Assembly: GCF_962719845.1 (NCBI RefSeq)
Contig: NZ_CAUIYF010000023.1
Location: 1 to 15,915 of the forward strand
Direction of reading: 5' to 3'
Origin: Neisseria uirgultaei
Lineage (GTDB): Bacteria; Pseudomonadota; Gammaproteobacteria; Burkholderiales; Neisseriaceae
DNA: 15,915 bases
How positions within the stretch are numbered: position 1 is the stretch's first letter; each line of letters starts with the position of its first letter. Below, one piece after another: positions 11,609 to 15,915 of the stretch. Both the position numbers and the translations under genes were made by a program. The notes below the pieces were generated by a model. It saw nothing but the letters and a program-made list of their open reading frames with translations. It made no database searches and was not told the origin of the DNA.

Positions 11609-14167
11609 ATGCCTGCAAACCTGTCTTCAGCACTGGAAACCTTCAAACAGCAGCGCGATGCCGCCGAAGCGCATTATTTGAAAGCCAACCGCGTGTCGGT
11701 ATTTTTCAGGGAATATACGGCGGCAGTCGAAACCTTACTGGCAGCATTGTGGGTAGAACATTTTCAAAACAGCGCGTTATGCCTGATGGCGGTGGGCGGC
11801 TTCGGGCGCGGCGAACTGTATCCCTGTTCGGATGTGGATTTGGCGGTTGTCTCCCCTGCCCCGCTTTCAGACGGCATTCAGGAACAGATTGCCCGGTTTG
11901 TCCAAACCCTGTGGGACTGCAAACTGATGCCGTCTGTAAAAAGCGGCGGCATTGACGAACTGTGCGAAAGCGTGCGCAATGATATTACGGGGGACACAGC
12001 GTTTTTAGAGGCTAGGTTTTTGTTCGGTAACCGCCAAACAGCAGACGAATTGGCCGAAAAAATGAACGCGCAACGCAATGTAGCGGCATTTATCGAAGCA
12101 AAATTGGTGGAGATAGAACACCGCCATGCCAAATCGCAAGGTTCGGGAGCGGTGTTGGAACCAAACATCAAAAGCTGTCCCGGCGGTCTGCGCGACATCC
12201 ACACCCTGCTTTGGATAGCGAAAGCGCAAGGTTTGGCGGCCAACCTGCCTGCGCTGGTCAAACAAGGCATTCTGACGCGCACCGAAGCCGGCATGCTTTC
12301 ACACGGCTACCGCCGCCTCGCCCACATCCGCATCCATCTGCATTTAAACGCCAAGCGCGCCGAAGACCGCCTGCTGTTCGATTTGCAGCCGCAAGTTGCC
12401 GAAAGTATGGGTTATCAAGGCTTGAACCTCCGCCGTCAAAGCGAAGAACTGATGCGCGTATTTTACCGCGCGATTAAAACCGTCAAACAACTGAGCGGCA
12501 TCCTCACGCCTATGCTGCGAAGCCGCGTTTCCTCCGCGCCGATGCGCGTTACCCTGCGGATTGACGACGACTACATCCAAGTCAACAACCAAATCGCCGC
12601 GCGGCACACCGATATTTTTTTCAGACGACCCGAACACATTTTCAAAATCGTCGAAATCATGCAGCAGCGCAACGACATTACCGCGCTCGAACCGCAAACC
12701 CTGCGCGCATGGTGGGGCGCGACGCGCAAAATCAACCGCAGCTTCTACCAAAATCCCGAAAACCGCCGCCGTTTCGCTGGCTTTTTCCGCAACGGCAACG
12801 GACTGACCCAAACCCTGCGCTTCCTCAACCTCTACGGCGTACTGGGACGCTACCTGCCCGCGTGGGAAAAAATCGTCGGCCTACTTCAACACGACTTGTT
12901 CCACATCTATCCTGTGGACGATCACATCCTCGCCGTCGTCCGCAACGTCCGCCGCCTCGCCTTAGATATGCACAGCCATGAGCTGCCCTACGCCTCCGCG
13001 CTGATGCAGTCATTTGAAAAACAAGACATCCTTTATCTCGCCGCCTTCTTCCATGACATTGCCAAAGGACGCGGCGGCGACCATGCCATACAAGGCATCG
13101 CAGACGCACGCCAATTTGCCGCCGACCACTTCCTGACCAAAGAAGAAAGCGACCTGCTCGCCTGGCTGGTCGAAAATCATCTACTCATGTCCACCGTCGC
13201 CCAAAAAGAAGACATCCAAGACCCCGACGTACTCGATGCCTTCTGCAAACGCGTGCAAACCCACGAACGCCTCAGCGCACTCTACCTCTTGACCATTTCC
13301 GATATCCGCGGCACTAATCCCAAACTGTGGAACGCATGGCGTGCCAGCCTGTTGGAAAGCCTGTTCCATGCCGCCGGACGTTACCTCGCAGGCAACGGCG
13401 GCAACCCACACGCCCTCTTCGGCCGCCGCCAACAAGAAGCCGCCGACTTGCTCACCCGCGCTGCCGTCCCCGAAAAACAGCAGAAAAAACTATGGAACGC
13501 GCTCGGTTCCGCCTATTTCTCCCGCCACCAGTCCCGTGAAATCCTGTGGCACGCCGCCAACCTCGTACACGACTTTGAAACTCCCATCGTCCGCAGCCGC
13601 ATCCTGCCCAAAAGCGACAGCTTTCAAGTCATGGTCTTCATGCCCAACGGCCCGCGCCTGTTCGCCCGCCTCTGCCGCATCTTCAGTCGCCACGGTTTCG
13701 ACATCCTTGCCGCCCGTGCCTTCATCACCGAACACGACTACATCCTCGACACCTTCATCGTGCAAATCCCCTCACAACACGCCCCCGAAGACTACCCCGA
13801 CATCCAAAGCGCGCTTGAAGCCGAACTCAACAGCTTTATCCACGGACACACCGTTGCCGAAACCTCAAACCACAGCCGCCGCATCAGCCGCCGCAGCCGC
13901 TATATGCCGATCGCGCCAAGCATCACCATTACCCCCGAAGAAGACTACCCCGACTGGTACTCCGTCGAAATCACCGCCGTCAACCGCCCCTTCCTGCTCG
14001 CCGATATGGCGGAAGTCTTTTTCGCCCACAACGTCAGCCTGCGCTACGCCAAAATCTCCACACTGGATGAACGCGTCGAAGACAGCTTTACCGTCTTCAG
14101 CCCCGACCTGAAAAATCCGAAAATCCAATCTGCGTTGAAACAGGCTTTGTTGGAACAATTAACATGA
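11609..14167 (+). CDS. glnD: Bifunctional [protein-PII] uridylyltransferase / uridylyl-removing enzyme
   Basis: GlnD senses glutamine and adds UMP to, or removes it from, PII proteins, setting nitrogen control. The 852-residue length fits the family. The nucleotidyltransferase domain has GGFGRGEL at 63-70 and metal Asp75 and Asp77 (SDVDLAV). CPGGLRDIHTLLWIAK near 190 is conserved. The HD hydrolase domain carries FFHDIAKGRGGDHA with His482-Asp483. Two C-terminal ACT domains (about 670-745, starting FQVMVFMPNGP, and about 784-850, starting YSVEITAVNRPF) bind glutamine. The start ATG 11609 has only a weak GAAAGAA ribosome site. Later codons are strongly C-ending, which creates long spurious frames. 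Internal uptake sequences lie at 11866-11877 (exact) and 11927-11938 (one mismatch). Confidence 0.98.
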   Translation: MPANLSSALETFKQQRDAAEAHYLKANRVSVFFREYTAAVETLLAALWVEHFQNSALCLMAVGGFGRGELYPCSDVDLAVVSPAPLSDGIQEQIARFVQTLWDCKLMPSVKSGGIDELCESVRNDITGDTAFLEARFLFGNRQTADELAEKMNAQRNVAAFIEAKLVEIEHRHAKSQGSGAVLEPNIKSCPGGLRDIHTLLWIAKAQGLAANLPALVKQGILTRTEAGMLSHGYRRLAHIRIHLHLNAKRAEDRLLFDLQPQVAESMGYQGLNLRRQSEELMRVFYRAIKTVKQLSGILTPMLRSRVSSAPMRVTLRIDDDYIQVNNQIAARHTDIFFRRPEHIFKIVEIMQQRNDITALEPQTLRAWWGATRKINRSFYQNPENRRRFAGFFRNGNGLTQTLRFLNLYGVLGRYLPAWEKIVGLLQHDLFHIYPVDDHILAVVRNVRRLALDMHSHELPYASALMQSFEKQDILYLAAFFHDIAKGRGGDHAIQGIADARQFAADHFLTKEESDLLAWLVENHLLMSTVAQKEDIQDPDVLDAFCKRVQTHERLSALYLLTISDIRGTNPKLWNAWRASLLESLFHAAGRYLAGNGGNPHALFGRRQQEAADLLTRAAVPEKQQKKLWNALGSAYFSRHQSREILWHAANLVHDFETPIVRSRILPKSDSFQVMVFMPNGPRLFARLCRIFSRHGFDILAARAFITEHDYILDTFIVQIPSQHAPEDYPDIQSALEAELNSFIHGHTVAETSNHSRRISRRSRYMPIAPSITITPEEDYPDWYSVEITAVNRPFLLADMAEVFFAHNVSLRYAKISTLDERVEDSFTVFSPDLKNPKIQSALKQALLEQLT
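11866..11877 (-). other. DUS within glnD
   Basis: TTCAGACGGCAT, a perfect 12-mer on the minus strand, within the nucleotidyltransferase coding region. A one-mismatch copy on the plus strand (ATGCCGTCTGTA, 11927-11938) lies 50 bases downstream. Confidence 0.9.
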
Positions 14168-14175
14168 TTCCTCTT

Positions 14176-14187
14176 TTCAGACGGCAT
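14176..14187 (-). other. Single DUS between glnD and guaB
   Basis: TTCAGACGGCAT 9 bases after the glnD stop codon, with no inverted partner and no hairpin. I see no separate glnD terminator. Confidence 0.9.
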
Positions 14188-14224
14188 TAGCCCTTCTGTT
14201 TTCCAACTATCCTGCAACGGATAA

Positions 14225-14240
14225 ATATTGTAAACAATAT
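14225..14240. promoter_or_regulatory. 16-bp perfect palindrome upstream of guaB
   Basis: ATATTGT-AA-ACAATAT lies 4 bases before the guaB -35, centred about 46 bases upstream of the inferred start. It looks like an operator but does not match the PurR or FNR consensus. Its regulator is unknown. Confidence 0.5.
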
Positions 14241-14243
14241 CGG

Positions 14244-14272
14244 CTGCCAAGACGCAAGTACCATGTTATAAT
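14244..14272 (+). promoter_or_regulatory. Extended -10 promoter of guaB
   Basis: CTGCCA (14244-14249), a 17-base spacer, and TATAAT (14267-14272), with an upstream TG (14264-14265) forming an extended -10. The start is near 14279, about 30 bases before the ATG. Confidence 0.7.
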
Positions 14273-14308
14273 GCCGTGCATCTTGCACAAACTGAAAGAC
14301 CGAGCATC

Positions 14309-15772
14309 ATGCGTATCGTAGAAAAAGCCTATACTTTCGACGACGTTTTGTTGGTTCCCGCACATTCGACCGTGCTGCCGCGAGACGTTAAACTTCAAAC
14401 CAAGCTCACCCGCGAAATCACACTCAACCTCCCCCTGCTTTCCGCCGCGATGGATACCGTTACCGAGGCGCGCCTCGCCATTTCGATGGCACAGGAAGGC
14501 GGCATCGGCATCATCCATAAAAACATGACGCCCGAAATGCAGGCGCGTGCCGTTTCCAAAGTGAAACGCCATGAGAGCGGCGTGGTCAAAGACCCCGTAA
14601 CCGTTGCGCCGACGACGCTCATCCGCGAAGTATTGGAAATGCGCGCCCAACGCAAACGCAAAATGTCCGGCCTGCCCGTCGTTGAAAACGGCAAAGTCGT
14701 CGGCATCGTAACCAACCGCGACCTGCGTTTTGAAAACCGCGTCGATTTGCCCGTTTCCGCCATTATGACCCCGCGCGAACGTCTGGTTACCGTCCCCGAA
14801 GGCACAAGCATAGACGAAGCGCGCGAACTGATGCACACGCACAAAGTCGAACGCGTTTTGGTTCTGAACGAAAAAGACGAACTCAAAGGTCTGATTACCG
14901 TTAAAGATATTTTAAAAACTACCGAATTTCCCAACGCCAACAAAGACTCCGAAGGCCGTTTGCGTGTAGGTGCGGCAGTCGGCACCGGCGGCGACACCGA
15001 AGAGCGCGTCAAAGCCTTGGTCGAAGCCGGCGTAGATGTGATTGTGGTCGATACTGCCCACGGTCATAGCCAAGGCGTGATCGATCGCGTGCGCTGGGTC
15101 AAAGAAACCTATCCGAATATCCAAGTCATCGGCGGCAACATCGCGACTGCCCAAGCTGCTTTGGATTTGGTGGCTGCAGGTGCGGATGCCGTTAAAGTCG
15201 GTATCGGCCCGGGCTCGATTTGTACTACCCGTATCGTGGCAGGCGTAGGCGTGCCGCAACTGACCGCCATTCACAACGTTGCCGAAGCCCTGAAAGGCAC
15301 AGGCGTCCCTCTGATTGCCGACGGCGGTATCCGCTTCTCCGGCGATATTGCCAAAGCACTTGCTGCCGGCGCATACAGCGTCATGCTCGGCGGTATGTTT
15401 GCCGGTACGGAAGAAGCGCCGGGCGAAATCGAACTTTATCAAGGCCGCTCGTACAAATCCTATCGCGGCATGGGTTCCCTGGGCGCGATGAGCCAAGGTT
15501 CTGCCGACCGCTACTTCCAAGACAAAACCGACAGCACCGACAAATACGTCCCCGAAGGCATCGAAGGCCGTGTTCCTTACAAAGGCCCGATTGTGAACAT
15601 CATCCACCAATTGACCGGCGGTCTGCGCTCCAGCATGGGTTACTTGGGTTGCGCCAATATTGCTGAAATGCACGAGAAAGCAGAATTTGTAGAAATCACT
15701 TCTGCCGGTATGAGCGAATCACACGTTCACGACGTTCAAATTACCAAAGAAGCACCAAATTACCACCGCTGA
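14309..15772 (+). CDS. guaB: Inosine-5'-monophosphate dehydrogenase
   Basis: GuaB oxidises IMP to XMP with NAD+, the committed step of guanine nucleotide synthesis. I take ATG 14309 (MRIVEKAYTFDDVLLVPAHS), the family N-terminus; the upstream GTG at 14276 overlaps the promoter start region. The 487 residues hold the barrel start with PLLSAAMDTVTEARLAISMA, two CBS domains (about 95-205), the catalytic loop GIGPGSICTTRIVAGVGVPQ with Cys305, the IMP phosphate site DGGIRFSGDIAKALAAGA, and the mobile flap with YRGMGSLGAM. It has its own promoter, dyad and terminator, so it is monocistronic. Confidence 0.98.
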   Translation: MRIVEKAYTFDDVLLVPAHSTVLPRDVKLQTKLTREITLNLPLLSAAMDTVTEARLAISMAQEGGIGIIHKNMTPEMQARAVSKVKRHESGVVKDPVTVAPTTLIREVLEMRAQRKRKMSGLPVVENGKVVGIVTNRDLRFENRVDLPVSAIMTPRERLVTVPEGTSIDEARELMHTHKVERVLVLNEKDELKGLITVKDILKTTEFPNANKDSEGRLRVGAAVGTGGDTEERVKALVEAGVDVIVVDTAHGHSQGVIDRVRWVKETYPNIQVIGGNIATAQAALDLVAAGADAVKVGIGPGSICTTRIVAGVGVPQLTAIHNVAEALKGTGVPLIADGGIRFSGDIAKALAAGAYSVMLGGMFAGTEEAPGEIELYQGRSYKSYRGMGSLGAMSQGSADRYFQDKTDSTDKYVPEGIEGRVPYKGPIVNIIHQLTGGLRSSMGYLGCANIAEMHEKAEFVEITSAGMSESHVHDVQITKEAPNYHR

Positions 15773-15793
15773 TTTAAACAGCCTCTTCAAGGC

Positions 15794-15831
15794 AAAATGC
15801 CGTCTGAAACCTTTTCAGACGGCATTTTTTT
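15794..15831 (+). terminator. Strong DUS-pair terminator of guaB
   Basis: AAAATGCCGTCTGAAA (15794-15809) and its exact inverse (15813-15828) form a 16-bp stem with loop CCT, leading into T7 (15825-15831). It contains two full 12-base DUS. Confidence 0.95.
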
Positions 15832-15903
15832 ATCTGAACGCCTCTAAATTATTAAAATATATAATGAGTAGTAAAAATAGGTTAAATATAGTCTGCAAAT
15901 CTA

Positions 15904-15915
15904 CCCCCCCCCCCC
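15904..15915 (+). repeat. Poly-C tract at the window end
   Basis: A run of 12 C, extending to the last base of the window. Homopolymer C/G tracts of this length drive phase variation in Neisseria when placed in or before genes; what follows is outside the window. The AT-rich 60 bases before it contain a TATAAT (15860-15865) without a clear -35. It may equally be where an assembly broke. Confidence 0.8.

Noticed and set aside
13341..14111. Long second open frame (256 codons) inside glnD
   Set aside because: Its product is Ser/Pro/Thr-rich low-complexity text caused by C-rich third positions of glnD. It has no domain pattern, and glnD is intact in the real frame.
14912..15673. Antisense open frame of 253 codons over guaB
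   Set aside because: A shadow of a highly conserved gene, with no ribosome site or recognisable motifs.
1..15915. CRISPR array, tRNA, rRNA, riboswitch or complete insertion sequence
   Set aside because: No regularly spaced repeats, tRNA-like cloverleaf, conserved rRNA segments, aptamer-like leader or transposase was seen.

Overview
The window comes from a Neisseria of the meningitidis/gonorrhoeae/lactamica group. From about 4.0 kb onward it is studded with the 12-base AT-dialect DNA uptake sequence (ATGCCGTCTGAA). These often occur as inverted pairs that act as terminators. The gene set (ung, nfeD-SPFH, PerM-like, ybeD-lipB-lipA, bfrA-bfrB, an XRE regulator, glnD, guaB) is typical neisserial chromosome. 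I cannot fix the species from sequence alone.

Left part (1-2554): a LysR-type regulator on the minus strand is divergent from an SRPBCC-fold protein, followed by an exported protein with two ABM-like domains. This stretch is AT-richer, contains no neisserial DUS, and carries a perfect Pasteurellaceae uptake signal (AAGTGCGGT, 1800-1808) just after the SRPBCC stop codon. It reads as a cassette acquired from Haemophilus. The divergent promoter has textbook LysR architecture, with a dyad containing T-N11-A centred near -65.

Next (2715-4003) is a ferric-reductase-like flavocytochrome broken by a one-base deletion near 3281, then ung on the minus strand. From 4899 comes an nfeD-SPFH pair closed by a DUS-pair terminator. 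A solitary Correia-element terminal repeat follows it. An AI-2E/PerM-family permease lies on the minus strand. The ybeD-lipB-lipA operon (lipoate synthesis) has a local AT-rich patch and an internal DUS in lipA.

Iron and regulation block (9599-14167): an approximately 450-base gap holds a Fur-like dyad and a good sigma70 promoter for bfrA-bfrB. The two bacterioferritin subunits have complementary active sites: BfrA keeps the ferroxidase ligands but lacks the haem Met, and BfrB is the reverse. Between bfrB and the XRE regulator lies a small RNA locus. It has a perfect FNR box centred exactly 41.5 bases upstream of the inferred start and ends in a rho-independent terminator, matching the known anaerobically induced sRNA AniS. 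Next comes an operator matching the published NHTF recognition box over the -10 of the XRE gene, which precedes glnD (PII uridylyltransferase). guaB ends the gene content with its own extended -10 promoter, an upstream 16-bp dyad and a strong DUS-pair terminator. The window stops inside a run of 12 C.
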